Below, in pieces: positions 17,981-26,600 of a stretch of DNA of 51,563 nucleotides. The notes below the pieces were generated by a model. The model saw only the letters and a program-made list of their open reading frames with translations. It was not told the DNA's origin and ran no database searches. The position numbers were made by a program, and so were the translations under genes. Source of the DNA: Bacteroidales bacterium (GTDB lineage Bacteria; Bacteroidota; Bacteroidia; Bacteroidales; FEN-979). How positions within the stretch are numbered: position 1 is the stretch's first letter; each line of letters begins with the position of its first letter. The stretch spans positions 1 to 51,563 of the forward strand of contig JANXZO010000075.1 of NCBI GenBank assembly GCA_025355465.1, read 5' to 3'.

Positions 17981-18525
17981 CACGTTTGTTTTTTATTCAG
18001 GGCAATGACCATATAAATGATGATCGGGATCATCACCAATCCCAAAAATACAGGAAGAAACCACAAACCAAGGCCCCCTGTTTCATGAGCGACTATGCGG
18101 GCGGTACTGTAGCTGATGTAGAAGAAAAGCAGGATGATAACGGTTTTCAGGTATCGGACAAGTCGTGTTGCCAGCGTATATTGCCGTGCAGCATTCTGCG
18201 GTGTGATTTTTCCGGGGAAATTAAAAGTATGGGGAACCAGGCTTATCAGGGTCAATAAAATGTAGATAAACAATGCCATTCCAAGCGGAAACAGGAAAGA
18301 GGTTTTGCTGCCAAAATCATCTGCCATCCCGGAAGCATTGAAATGGGTGGGAATGGTGGAAGGCAGTTTTGGGTAAACATAAATTACATATCCCATTGTT
18401 GTCACCAACCCGATGAGGGCCAATGCCTCCAAGAGCCAGTCAACAGGTGCCAATTCAGGCCGGATTACGGGCCTGTCGGGCTCCTTTGTACGTCGGAAGA
18501 ATCCAAAATTAGCACCTCTGATCAT
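17980..18525 (-). CDS. DUF1648-type membrane protein
   Basis: Encodes 181 residues. The diagnostic DUF1648 motif is visible (YPKLPSTIPTHFNASGMADD, then FGSKT), followed by membrane helices (LFPLGMALFIYILLTLISLV, YLKTVIILLFFYISYS, WFLPVFLGLVMIPIIIYMVI). The N-terminal ~30 residues include FRRTKEPDRPVIRPEL. DUF1648 proteins are membrane proteins, some linked to SigX/SdpI-like immunity, of mostly unknown role. It overlaps the Arc-like gene by 4 nt and the next gene by 1 nt, so it is the third gene of an SPFH-Arc-DUF1648-PH operon. Confidence 0.75.
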   Translation of the reverse strand: MIRGANFGFFRRTKEPDRPVIRPELAPVDWLLEALALIGLVTTMGYVIYVYPKLPSTIPTHFNASGMADDFGSKTSFLFPLGMALFIYILLTLISLVPHTFNFPGKITPQNAARQYTLATRLVRYLKTVIILLFFYISYSTARIVAHETGGLGLWFLPVFLGLVMIPIIIYMVIALNKKQT

Positions 18526-18719
18526 TTTATTCTTGTTTTGTCATTTGCATTTATGGTTGAAGATTTTTTGCCGGGTGTTCGCCGATGGGTTTTCAGCGAG
18601 GCGTCGAGTATCCACTCGATTTGCCCGTTTACGCTGCGGAACTCATCGGCCGCCCATTTTTCCAGGGCTTCATAAACCTCCGGATCGACCCGGAGCATAA
18701 ACACCTTCTTGCTTGCCAT
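18522..18719 (-). CDS. Arc-type ribbon-helix-helix protein
   Basis: Encodes 65 residues from the ATG at 18719. MASKKVFMLRVDPEVYEALE is a ribbon strand plus helix, followed by KWAADEFRSVNGQIEWILDA, the second helix of an Arc/MetJ fold with the SVNGQIE pattern of Arc-family DNA-binding proteins next to SPFH genes. An upstream extension of the frame to 18788 runs into the SPFH gene and is unlikely. The basic tail (KTHRRTPGKKSS) is disordered. It may autoregulate the operon. It starts 7 nt after the SPFH stop. Confidence 0.78.
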   Translation of the reverse strand: MASKKVFMLRVDPEVYEALEKWAADEFRSVNGQIEWILDASLKTHRRTPGKKSSTINANDKTRIK

Positions 18720-18726
18720 CCGGTTT

Positions 18727-19596
18727 TTATTGATGCAGGGTCCCTGTATTGACAACCGGCGTGGTATCCTTGTCGGAGCAGAGAACAACCATCAGGTTGC
18801 TCACCATGGAGGCTTTTTTATCCTCATCCAGGTCGATAATCTGCTTTTTACTCAGCGCATTGAGAGCCAGTTCAACCATGCTTACAGCGCCCTCGACGAT
18901 CTTGGTACGGGCAGCAACAACGGCCGTAGCCTGCTGACGACGCAGCATCGCACCGGCAATCTCTGATGCATAAGCGAGGTAACTGATCCGGGCTTCAAGC
19001 ACTTCGATACCGGCCATTGCCAGTCGTTCCGAAAGTTCGTGCTCGAGTGCAAGGTGAACCTCCTCACCACCTGCTCGCAGGGTGATCTCTTTTTGCTCAT
19101 CGTCGAAATTATCATAGGCATAATGACCCGCCAGCTTTCTCGTAGCCGACTCGCTCTGGATATCCACGAAATGGGTATAGTCGCCCACTTCAAAAGCAGC
19201 CTTGTAAGTGTCTTTCACCCGCCATACCAACACACAGCCAATCATGATCGGGTTCCCCAGCTTATCGTTCACCTTAATGGGATCGCGGTTCAGGTTGTTG
19301 GCCCGCAGCGAGATCTTCTTCTTTACCAGAAAGGGATTCACCCAGAAGAAACCGTTCTTCTTAAGCGTTCCCTTGTATTCGCCGAAGAGTACAAGCACAG
19401 ATGATTCGTTTGGGTTGATGACAGTAAGCCCGATAGAGATAAACACCCCGGCAATGATCAGGATCATACTGGCCACAATCATGGCCGGAACCTGGTTGAA
19501 AAATATTATTCCGCAAATTGCTGTTGCGATTAAAACCAACACAAGCAGAACGGCACTGTAACCGGAGGTGATAGATGTCAATTTTTCTTTTTCCAT
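18727..19596 (-). CDS. SPFH (Band 7/stomatin-like) membrane protein
   Basis: Encodes 289 residues. Two N-terminal membrane segments (YSAVLLVLVLIATAICGIIFF and IVASMILIIAGVFISIGLTV) anchor the protein; then comes the SPFH domain: NPNESSVLVLFGEYKGTLKK, GNPIMIGCVLVWRVKDTYKA, YTHFVDIQSESATRKLAG, and the coiled coil with AYASEIAGAMLRRQQATAVV. Proteins of this type oligomerise in membrane microdomains and scaffold other proteins. It is first in a four-gene operon with Arc-like, DUF1648 and PH-like genes. Confidence 0.9.
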   Translation of the reverse strand: MEKEKLTSITSGYSAVLLVLVLIATAICGIIFFNQVPAMIVASMILIIAGVFISIGLTVINPNESSVLVLFGEYKGTLKKNGFFWVNPFLVKKKISLRANNLNRDPIKVNDKLGNPIMIGCVLVWRVKDTYKAAFEVGDYTHFVDIQSESATRKLAGHYAYDNFDDEQKEITLRAGGEEVHLALEHELSERLAMAGIEVLEARISYLAYASEIAGAMLRRQQATAVVAARTKIVEGAVSMVELALNALSKKQIIDLDEDKKASMVSNLMVVLCSDKDTTPVVNTGTLHQ

Positions 19597-19680
19597 TTTG
19601 TTTGTTTTTGTGATATCAATATGATATCAAAATGATTTTGCAATAATACTACATTTCAGATGGCAAAGTCAAGTTTTTTG

Positions 19681-19712
19681 TAAAAAAAATGAGGGCCTTC
19701 TAAAGCCCTCAG
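19681..19712 (-). terminator. Rho-independent terminator after the S9A peptidase gene
   Basis: On the minus strand GAGGGC pairs with GCCCTC across an 8-nt loop (19691-19710), followed by a run of eight T (19682-19689). It lies ~70 nt downstream of the S9A stop at 19780 and upstream of the SPFH operon. Confidence 0.75.
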
Positions 19713-19724
19713 TATTAAAACTAC

Positions 19725-19773
19725 TACCCACCCCAACCCTTCCCCGCCGGCAGGGAAGGGCAAGGGGAGGGTA
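19725..19773. repeat. long imperfect inverted repeat, GC-rich
   Basis: TACCCACCCC (19725-19734) pairs with GGGGAGGGTA (19764-19773) apart from one A/A, and inside it CCCTTCCC (19737-19744) pairs exactly with GGGAAGGG (19753-19760) around an 8-nt loop. It lies between the S9A stop and its terminator. It may be a mobile palindromic element or part of an extended transcript end. Confidence 0.6.
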
Positions 19774-19779
19774 TAATTA

Positions 19780-21849
19780 TCACATTCCCAACTGGTTCAT
19801 CAGAAACTCATAGTCGACCAGGATGTTATCGATGCGTTGCTTGGTGGCCTGTCCGGAGCCGTGACCTACATTGTAGTCGATATAGAGCATCACCGGGTTG
19901 ATCTGGCCGGGGTTGTTCTGCAGGGCGGCGGTGAACTTTTTGGCATGAAGCGGGTCCACACGGCTGTCGTTGGCTCCCGTCCGCACCAGCATGGTAGGCA
20001 GGTTGATTCCTTGCCTGATGTGCTGATAAGGAGAGTAGGCGAGAAGGTTCCTAAAGTCGGCTTCATTGTCAGACGAGCCATATTCAGGAATCCAGTAACG
20101 GGCAATCAGGAATTTCTGGAAACGGATCATATCAAGTAAAGGAACAGCACAAATGACGGCCTTGAACAGATCAGGCCGCTGCGTGGCAATGGCTCCCATG
20201 AGCAGTCCTCCGTTGCTTCCGCCCTCGGCGACGATCTTGCCCGAATTTGTATATTTTTCGCGGATCAGCCATTCAGCGCAGGCATTGAAATCATCGAAAC
20301 AGTTCTGTTTGTTGAGGAGCATTCCATCCTCATGCCATTTCTCACCATACTCGTCCCCGCCACGGATGCCTGGTTCAACAACCACACCGCCACGGTTGAT
20401 GAATGGGGCATAATATCCGGCGTAACCCGGCGTGATTCCGATTCTGAAACCACCGTAGGCTGTAAGGAGAACCGGATTGTTCCCGTCAGGTTTCATGTCT
20501 TTGCGGTGTATCACAAGGCAAGGTATACGGGTACTGTCTTTGGAGTAATAGAATTTAATTTCGCCCACGATATTGCTCATGTCGATGGGCATTTTTCTTT
20601 CATAATATACCCGCCATTTAAAATTGGAAGGGGAGGCAACGTACATTTTTCCCGGCGAGGTAAATGAGCTCATGTAAATATACACGGAGTCCTCTTCACG
20701 GTCAAAACTGACATAATCCACATTGCCGATCTCAGGGAGTTCAATGGGCCTGATCACCTTCCCTTTTGAATCGTGAAGAGTAAGGCGGCTCTGAATGTCT
20801 TTTTTATCCTGAACGATCAGTCGTCCGTCTTTAAGTACCTCAACATTCTGAATAACGGTTTGTCCTTCGGGAATCAGTACCTGCCAATCCTTATAGGCAG
20901 GCTTATCCTTGGTGGCAATCATGAACCTATAGTTGGGAGCATTGTCATTGGTGAGGATGTAAAGCTTGTCGCCAATGGCATTGGGATATGCCTGAAACTC
21001 CTTGCTTTCATAGATGGACTGGCCTTCATCGCTGGTGCCTGTCTTTCTCATCTTACACGCATTGGAATTAAAATTTCCCTCCCCGTAGAATGTCACATCA
21101 CTGTAGCGGTTGTCGTAGATGAAATAGGAATCCTTCGCATCTTTGGTTGTTCCTGTGAACTGCGCCTTTTCAACCGGGTCACCCACTTTCCAGTAGTAGC
21201 TCTTCAAGGGAGTCTGATTGGCCACATCGGCCTGGCTTCTGATGGTGAAGTAGGCATGCTGCTGGTCTTTGGTCCATTGGTAGCCGAAAATATTCTGAAG
21301 GGGAGGATAGAGGATCTTGCCTGTACGGGTCTCAATAAGGTAAGTGGTGGAGATCTCTGCCCCGCTTTTCTGCACGCTCACGGCAGCGCGCTCGCCGTCA
21401 TATGTGTAGGCCACGGATGTTGTGGAGGTTTTCCCTGATGTGTCGAGTTTCACGGGATCCCAGATCTTTACCTTTTTCCCGTCAAGAATGGTAAATACAG
21501 AAGATTGCTTATCACCTTTCTTCTTGATTGTCTGAAATACCCGCTTCCCTTCCTTGCTCAACGGACCTTCATAATCCATGTCGATGAAGGCGGTGACCTC
21601 CTCACGGATACCTGGGTGATTTTTTTGTGTTGCATTCAGGTATTGCACGGTATAATCATGCTGGGCTTTGGTCCATTCGACCACCTTCGGATCGGTTTTA
21701 TCCTCCAGCCAGCGGTAATTATCAGTTAAAAGAAAACCATGAAGGGAATCCACAACAGGTTTTTTCCCGGTAACCGGGGGATTAAAGGCCACCTGGGCTG
21801 AACCGCACAGCGGCAGCACGAAAAGTAATGATATCAACAGTTTTTTCAT
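19780..21849 (-). CDS. prolyl oligopeptidase (S9A family), exported
   Basis: Encodes 689 residues from the ATG at 21849; an upstream in-frame ATG would add 15 residues before the signal peptide MKKLLISLLFVLPLCGSAQ. The N-terminal beta-propeller (for example NYRWLEDKTDPKVVEWTKAQ, the S9A entrance motif) covers residues ~25-430. The alpha/beta-hydrolase part has Ser in GGSNGGLLMG, Asp in TGANDSRVDPLHAKKF and His in VGHGSGQ, a complete triad. It cleaves short proline-containing peptides in the periplasm. A TATATTTG box (minus strand, 21871-21878) ~22 nt before the start fits the Bacteroidota -7 element. Confidence 0.93.
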   Translation of the reverse strand: MKKLLISLLFVLPLCGSAQVAFNPPVTGKKPVVDSLHGFLLTDNYRWLEDKTDPKVVEWTKAQHDYTVQYLNATQKNHPGIREEVTAFIDMDYEGPLSKEGKRVFQTIKKKGDKQSSVFTILDGKKVKIWDPVKLDTSGKTSTTSVAYTYDGERAAVSVQKSGAEISTTYLIETRTGKILYPPLQNIFGYQWTKDQQHAYFTIRSQADVANQTPLKSYYWKVGDPVEKAQFTGTTKDAKDSYFIYDNRYSDVTFYGEGNFNSNACKMRKTGTSDEGQSIYESKEFQAYPNAIGDKLYILTNDNAPNYRFMIATKDKPAYKDWQVLIPEGQTVIQNVEVLKDGRLIVQDKKDIQSRLTLHDSKGKVIRPIELPEIGNVDYVSFDREEDSVYIYMSSFTSPGKMYVASPSNFKWRVYYERKMPIDMSNIVGEIKFYYSKDSTRIPCLVIHRKDMKPDGNNPVLLTAYGGFRIGITPGYAGYYAPFINRGGVVVEPGIRGGDEYGEKWHEDGMLLNKQNCFDDFNACAEWLIREKYTNSGKIVAEGGSNGGLLMGAIATQRPDLFKAVICAVPLLDMIRFQKFLIARYWIPEYGSSDNEADFRNLLAYSPYQHIRQGINLPTMLVRTGANDSRVDPLHAKKFTAALQNNPGQINPVMLYIDYNVGHGSGQATKQRIDNILVDYEFLMNQLGM

Positions 21850-21870
21850 TGTATTTTGGATTTTATAACT

Positions 21871-21878
21871 CAAATATA
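21871..21878 (-). promoter_or_regulatory. TAnnTTTG -7 element, S9A gene
   Basis: Minus-strand TATATTTG matches the Bacteroidota sigma factor -7 box. No good -33 TTTG at 19-21 nt is seen, so the assignment is tentative. Confidence 0.35.
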
Positions 21879-21998
21879 AGGTGGAATTTTCCAACCCTCC
21901 TTTTTATTCGGTAATGGCAATAAAATTCTTGTTTAACCCTCCAAATTGCTTGATTTATATCCTGATGATCACAATATGTGATGCGTGGATATATCCTT

Positions 21999-24314
21999 CT
22001 AAGGTTTGGAAGCCATGTTGAAAATAAGTTCACCACCGCCCGTCAGATCGGCATGGTCGAGAAAAGGTTTGTCGATGGTTTTCCCATTCAGTGTAACCGA
22101 CCGGATGTAGATATTTTTCTTGCTGAACCCTTTGGCGATGATGGAAAGGGTTTTCCCGTCAGGCAGTTCAACGCTGGCCGATGAAACGCACGGACTTCCG
22201 ATAGCGTATTCCGTGGTTCCCGGACAAACAGGGTAGAAGCCGAGCACGCTGAAAATATACCAGGCGCTCATCTGTCCGCAGTCGTCATTGCCGCACAATC
22301 CGTCGGGGGCATTGCGGTACATGGTATTGACAATGAGTTGGATCTTCTCCTGGGTCTTCCAGGGTTTGGAAGTCCAGTCGTAAAGATAGGCGACATGGTG
22401 GCTGGGTTCATTTCCGTGAACGTAATTCCCGATGAGTCCGACCCGTGTCACATCCTCGGTTTCGGCAAAATATTTGTCGGCCAGATGCATGGTAAAGAGT
22501 GAATCTATCCTGCGTATAAATGGTGTTTCACCCCCCATCAACCCGATCAGTCCGGGCACATCATGAGGAACGAAAAAGGAGTAATTCCAGGAGTTTCCTT
22601 CGATGAACCCCTGACCGAGCGTGCTGAGCGGATCGAACGGGGCTTTCCAGCTTCCGTCGGACTTCCGCGACCGAACGAAGCCGGTGGATTTATCGAATAT
22701 GTTGCGAAAGGATTGAGCGCGTGCCAGGTAACCTGCAACCGATTGCTCTGCCAATGCTTTGAACTCATCGCTCCCTTCCGGCGAGGTTACAATCGCCTTC
22801 GCAAAACAGGCAAGCGTATAGTCATCGTAGGCATATTCCAGCGTCACAGAGGCGGCGTTATTCACCTTGTCGTCGGGTGCGTAACCATACTTCACGTAAT
22901 CCTGTATTCCTTCGTAATACCGGTTGCTGGCGGTCGCCTGACAGGCGGCAAAGGCTTTTGCCACATCGAACCCGCGGATCCCTTTCACATAGGCATCGGC
23001 GATCACCGGGATGGCATGGTAGCCGATCATGCACCAGTTTTCGTTGCCGTGGTGCGACCAAACCGGCAGCATCTTCTCCGGACTCTGTTCCCAGTGGGCA
23101 ATCATCGAACTTACAATATCGGAGGTCCTCTTCGGATAAAGCCAGGTGAGCAGGGGATGAAGGGCACGGTAGGTGTCCCACAGGGAGAATGTTGTGTAAT
23201 TGGTAAATCCCCTGGCCTGGTGCACCTCCTGGTCGATGCCACGGTACCTGCCGTCTACATCCATATAAAGTACCGGCGACTGCAGCGCATGGTACAGCGC
23301 CGTGTAGAAGTTTACCTTACGGTCGGCCGGGGCCTCGATTTTAATTCGGCCGAGTTCCGTTTCCCAGGCCATGCGGGCTTCGGCGCGTGTCTTTTCGAAA
23401 TCACTGTGCGGAATTTCTGCCATCAGGTTTTCAAGCGCTCCTTCCATACTTACAGCGGAAAGACCGATCTTCACGCCGATCTTCACGCCGGCATCGGTGG
23501 CAAAACCAAACCATGCCCGGATTTTCTTTCCGGCCATCTCAGGGAAATCCTGATTTACCTTGAATCGGCGCCAGAATCCACGGTAAACGGGCTTGTCCTC
23601 GTTGCGATAACCATAATGCACCATCGGTTTGGTGAAAACCATGGCAAAATAGAGGTACCGCGTACGACCCCAGCCACTGGTGAGGCGGTAGCCCTCCACC
23701 AGGGTGTCGTTAACCACCCGGATGCTGGCCCAGAGCACCTTCCCATCATAATTATAGATGCCATGGATCATGTCGAGGATGATGCGGGCGCTGTCGCTCC
23801 GCGGAAAGGTATACTGATGAAATCCGCAGCGGGTTGTCGCAGTCAGCTCGGCCTCCACATCCGGGTCGTCGAGGTGAACCCGGTAATACCCCGGAGAGGC
23901 TTGCTCTGTCTCCTTTCGGAAAGCGGAGCGGTAACCATTCTCAGGATGGTCGGCCGTACCCGGGTTCAGTTGAAGTCTGCCCACTGTGGGCATGATGAGG
24001 AAATCGCCGAGATCGGAGTGCCCGGTTCCGTTGAAGTGGGTATGGCTGAAACCCACGATGGTCTTGTCGGCATATTGGTAGCCGGCGCAGTAGCGGTAAA
24101 CATCCGGGTTGTACCTGCCATCCTTTTCGTAGGGGATGGTATCGGTATCCGGACTCAGCTGCACAAACCCGAAGGGCACACAGGCACCGGGAAAGGTGTG
24201 CCCCATCTCCTGCGTCCCGATAAATGGATTCACAAATCCGGTCAGGGTCTGGGAATAGGAAACCAAAATTCCACAAACCGAAAAACAAACCACAATTACA
24301 ATTCGTCTAATCAT
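21999..24314 (-). CDS. GH92 alpha-mannosidase, exported
   Basis: Encodes 771 residues, typical of GH92 exo-alpha-mannosidases, which trim mannose from N-glycans or mannans with calcium. Signal peptide MIRRIVIVVCFSVCGILVSY is followed by the family opening VNPFIGTQEMGHTFPGACVP. Further blocks: VGFSHTHFNGTGHSDLGDF, the EGNSWNYSFFVPHDVPGL block around residue 570, and CGNDDCGQMSAWYIFSVLG near 690. No SusC/SusD pair is adjacent, so it is not in a classical polysaccharide utilisation locus here. Its start follows a ~180-nt repeat-rich intergenic region. Confidence 0.95.
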   Translation of the reverse strand: MIRRIVIVVCFSVCGILVSYSQTLTGFVNPFIGTQEMGHTFPGACVPFGFVQLSPDTDTIPYEKDGRYNPDVYRYCAGYQYADKTIVGFSHTHFNGTGHSDLGDFLIMPTVGRLQLNPGTADHPENGYRSAFRKETEQASPGYYRVHLDDPDVEAELTATTRCGFHQYTFPRSDSARIILDMIHGIYNYDGKVLWASIRVVNDTLVEGYRLTSGWGRTRYLYFAMVFTKPMVHYGYRNEDKPVYRGFWRRFKVNQDFPEMAGKKIRAWFGFATDAGVKIGVKIGLSAVSMEGALENLMAEIPHSDFEKTRAEARMAWETELGRIKIEAPADRKVNFYTALYHALQSPVLYMDVDGRYRGIDQEVHQARGFTNYTTFSLWDTYRALHPLLTWLYPKRTSDIVSSMIAHWEQSPEKMLPVWSHHGNENWCMIGYHAIPVIADAYVKGIRGFDVAKAFAACQATASNRYYEGIQDYVKYGYAPDDKVNNAASVTLEYAYDDYTLACFAKAIVTSPEGSDEFKALAEQSVAGYLARAQSFRNIFDKSTGFVRSRKSDGSWKAPFDPLSTLGQGFIEGNSWNYSFFVPHDVPGLIGLMGGETPFIRRIDSLFTMHLADKYFAETEDVTRVGLIGNYVHGNEPSHHVAYLYDWTSKPWKTQEKIQLIVNTMYRNAPDGLCGNDDCGQMSAWYIFSVLGFYPVCPGTTEYAIGSPCVSSASVELPDGKTLSIIAKGFSKKNIYIRSVTLNGKTIDKPFLDHADLTGGGELIFNMASKP

Positions 24315-24335
24315 AAAACCTCCTTAACTACGAAT

Positions 24336-24355
24336 GCACAAATGCACGAATGCAC
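24336..24355. repeat. 20-bp dispersed repeat, copy 1
   Basis: A 20-bp string GCACAAATGCACGAATGCAC at this site occurs again, exactly, in inverted orientation at 46196-46215. Both copies sit in intergenic DNA next to another simple repeat. Confidence 0.8.
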
Positions 24356-24499
24356 CACATTACCACATCACCACATTACCACATCACCACATTACCACAT
24401 CACCACATTACCACATCACCACATCACCACATCACCACATCACCACATCACCACATCACCAAATTACCACATCACCACATTACCACATTACCACATTAA
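24353..24499. repeat. ACCACATY 8-bp tandem repeat
   Basis: About 18 head-to-tail copies of ACCACATC or ACCACATT. It starts in the 20-bp repeat and ends inside the stop codon of the NdpA-like gene at 24496-24498. There are no unique spacers, so it is a microsatellite and not a CRISPR array. Confidence 0.9.
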
Positions 24500-25539
24500 C
24501 TCTCTTCCTTAAAGTAAAACTTGTAATAATTCATCCCTTTCTCCTGGTCAAAACCACGTTCCACCATCTGTTTTTCACCGTGAATATAAATGTGGAAATT
24601 TTTGTCCAGCTTGATGACACTTTTCATGAACCTTCCCTGCTTTTTCAGGGCATTGCCGGAGACCTGAAAACTGTCGGGTATTTCGACCTCATTTTCCTCG
24701 CTGAACCTGTTTTTGAATTCATCAAAAGAGCTTATGATTGCCGGTGAATTGAGCACCTGACCGGCAAATTCCTCCATTTCGAAATCCTCGTTTTCCCGGA
24801 GAAATTTCATCGATCGGTTGAGGATATCAACCTGATCGGCCCGGGACACTTCGAAATCCTCAGGCAGCTTTTCCCCTACGAACCGCTTGCATAGGTCCAT
24901 CACAGCCTTGGTTTTATGGTAGCTGTCGGAACGTGGCCGCACCTGCAGAAAGTCGTCGCGCCAGTATTGCGCCTCGGTCCCTTTGCTCAGCGTGTCAACA
25001 ATGGCCACCACAAAACCCTCCTGGCGGCCGGTGTTGAAGATGAGACAGCCTTTGTCGAGTTTGTTGATGTTGATCCCGTCGTCGTGACCAATCTCGAAAT
25101 TTCCGCTCACGGGATAGATCTTCAGGTAGGTCTCTTTTGATTCGGATTTGAAGAGGCCGATGGCATCCGTTGTTTCATCGCCCAGCCGGCAATTTCGCAG
25201 GCAGGCAACATAAAATTCGCCACTGCGGATCTTGGGATGGGCAGAGTGTTGGTAGAGATGACCTGCCAGGTTTGCCGATTGGGTCAGCAATTCCGCTGGG
25301 TCGTCGAAAATGGCGGCGGCATAGTGAAATACCTCGTTGAGCTCCAAATTGGCAGGATGGCTGAGATGGTAAAGCTCCTCCGCGCGGAAAGGGGAGAGGA
25401 AATACTGCAACAGGAGGTTTTTCATCACCTCGTGGGTCTCTATCAACCGGTTGGAGAGCACCACGCCCTCGCCTGCCGACTTATTGCCAACCTTGTGAAG
25501 CGCCAGTCCATGCAAGGTGCATTGTTCGAAGTTTATCAT
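24496..25539 (-). CDS. nucleoid-associated protein, NdpA/YejK-like
   Basis: Encodes 347 residues from the ATG at 25539 (MINFEQCTLHGLALHKVGNK); a longer frame to 25584 lacks family sequence. The family features are the N-terminal LHKVGNK block, KIYPVSGNFEIGHDDGININKLDKG cut here to its core GHDDGININ, a central region with FNTGRQEGFVVAIVDT, and a C-terminus that ends GMNYYKFYFKEES. NdpA-like proteins are nucleoid-associated and of poorly known role. Its stop codon overlaps the end of the ACCACATY repeat. Confidence 0.75.
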   Translation of the reverse strand: MINFEQCTLHGLALHKVGNKSAGEGVVLSNRLIETHEVMKNLLLQYFLSPFRAEELYHLSHPANLELNEVFHYAAAIFDDPAELLTQSANLAGHLYQHSAHPKIRSGEFYVACLRNCRLGDETTDAIGLFKSESKETYLKIYPVSGNFEIGHDDGININKLDKGCLIFNTGRQEGFVVAIVDTLSKGTEAQYWRDDFLQVRPRSDSYHKTKAVMDLCKRFVGEKLPEDFEVSRADQVDILNRSMKFLRENEDFEMEEFAGQVLNSPAIISSFDEFKNRFSEENEVEIPDSFQVSGNALKKQGRFMKSVIKLDKNFHIYIHGEKQMVERGFDQEKGMNYYKFYFKEES

Positions 25540-25723
25540 GGGATGGGTAAATAGAACCCCCCAAAAATAGTCTATTCCGTCCAATAACGTTTGCCTCAGT
25601 AGTTTTCAAGTAGCCATTTCACAACCCACGATACAATGACAGAACATTTCCAGTAGATAATAGTTTGATTTAGGCAGATTGTTGTGACTATTATTGCATC
25701 ATGCAAAAAACAACCTATAAATT

Positions 25724-26545
25724 ATGAAACACCAGATACCCTTATTGCATTTAATTATCCTTCTTTGTCCGTTGTTCATGGTGGCACAGACCCAGGAACA
25801 GGTACAGATGGCCAACAATCCGTTGGCCAAGGCAAATTCGATCGGTTTTCAGAATTACTATGCGCCAAGCCTCTTCGGTTTGCCGGGGCAGTCGGTCAAC
25901 ACCCTCATGATCCGTCCGGTTGTGGTAACGCCACGGCTGATCGTACGGGCGACCATTCCCCTCATGACAGTCCCGACCGTGAAAAACCCACCCCTGTCGG
26001 GATTGAGTGATATCAACATTTTCGCAACCTATGTGTGGTTCTTTCCCAAATCGTATACTGATTTCGGCATTGGTCCTATCGTGGTACTCCCATCAGCCAC
26101 CGATTCAATTTTGGGAGCGGGAAAGTATCAGCTTGGCGTTGCAGCCGTTTTGGTGCAGCCGCTGAGCAAAACTGTGCTGCTCGGCAGTTTGATCACATGG
26201 CAGGCTTCGGTTATCAGTGCCAATAATGCGGCCGAAAAACGTCCCTCCACAAGCCTGCTGAATTTTCAGCCGTTCTATGTCTTTCAGATCGGGGGAGGAT
26301 TTACGTTGAAAGGTACTGCCGTTTGGATGTTTGACTTCACCAACGGACATTATTCCATTCCCCTCGGATTTGGCTTAGGAAAGGTAATGGTCTCCGGAAA
26401 AGCGATCATCTCCATGGGGATTGAACCGCAATTCACAGTGCTTCATAAGGGAGTTGGAGAGCCTGAATTTCAGTTGTATGCCGGCTTGAATATTCAGTTC
26501 CCGGCCAAGGGGAGCCTCACACCAAAAAAAGAGGATGGGAAATAA
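25724..26545 (+). CDS. exported beta-barrel-like protein, unknown function
   Basis: Encodes 273 residues: signal peptide (LLHLIILLCPLFMVAQ), then a series of amphipathic strands ending in aromatic residues (DINIFATYVWFF, LGVAAVLVQPL, VLLGSLITWQASVI, FTLKGTAVWMFDF, KAIISMGIEPQFTVL, FQLYAGLNIQFP). This looks like an outer-membrane barrel of the transporter/MetA-pathway kind; a small number of residues precede the first strand. It is 56 nt upstream of the amidohydrolase-lipase gene on the same strand and may be co-transcribed with it. Confidence 0.55.
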   Translation: MKHQIPLLHLIILLCPLFMVAQTQEQVQMANNPLAKANSIGFQNYYAPSLFGLPGQSVNTLMIRPVVVTPRLIVRATIPLMTVPTVKNPPLSGLSDINIFATYVWFFPKSYTDFGIGPIVVLPSATDSILGAGKYQLGVAAVLVQPLSKTVLLGSLITWQASVISANNAAEKRPSTSLLNFQPFYVFQIGGGFTLKGTAVWMFDFTNGHYSIPLGFGLGKVMVSGKAIISMGIEPQFTVLHKGVGEPEFQLYAGLNIQFPAKGSLTPKKEDGK

Positions 26546-26600
26546 TAAAACGTTTTAAATGCAGCAATAAAACCAGCGTTACACCAATCAAAATATAACC

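Noticed and set aside
24353-24499. Possible CRISPR array
   Set aside because: The 8-bp unit repeats with no spacers and no cas genes are nearby; it is a microsatellite.
22563-24512. Long plus-strand open frame of 649 codons ending in a His/Thr/Pro-rich repeat
   Set aside because: It lies antisense to the GH92 gene, which carries all family motifs, and its repetitive end is simply the ACCACATY array translated.
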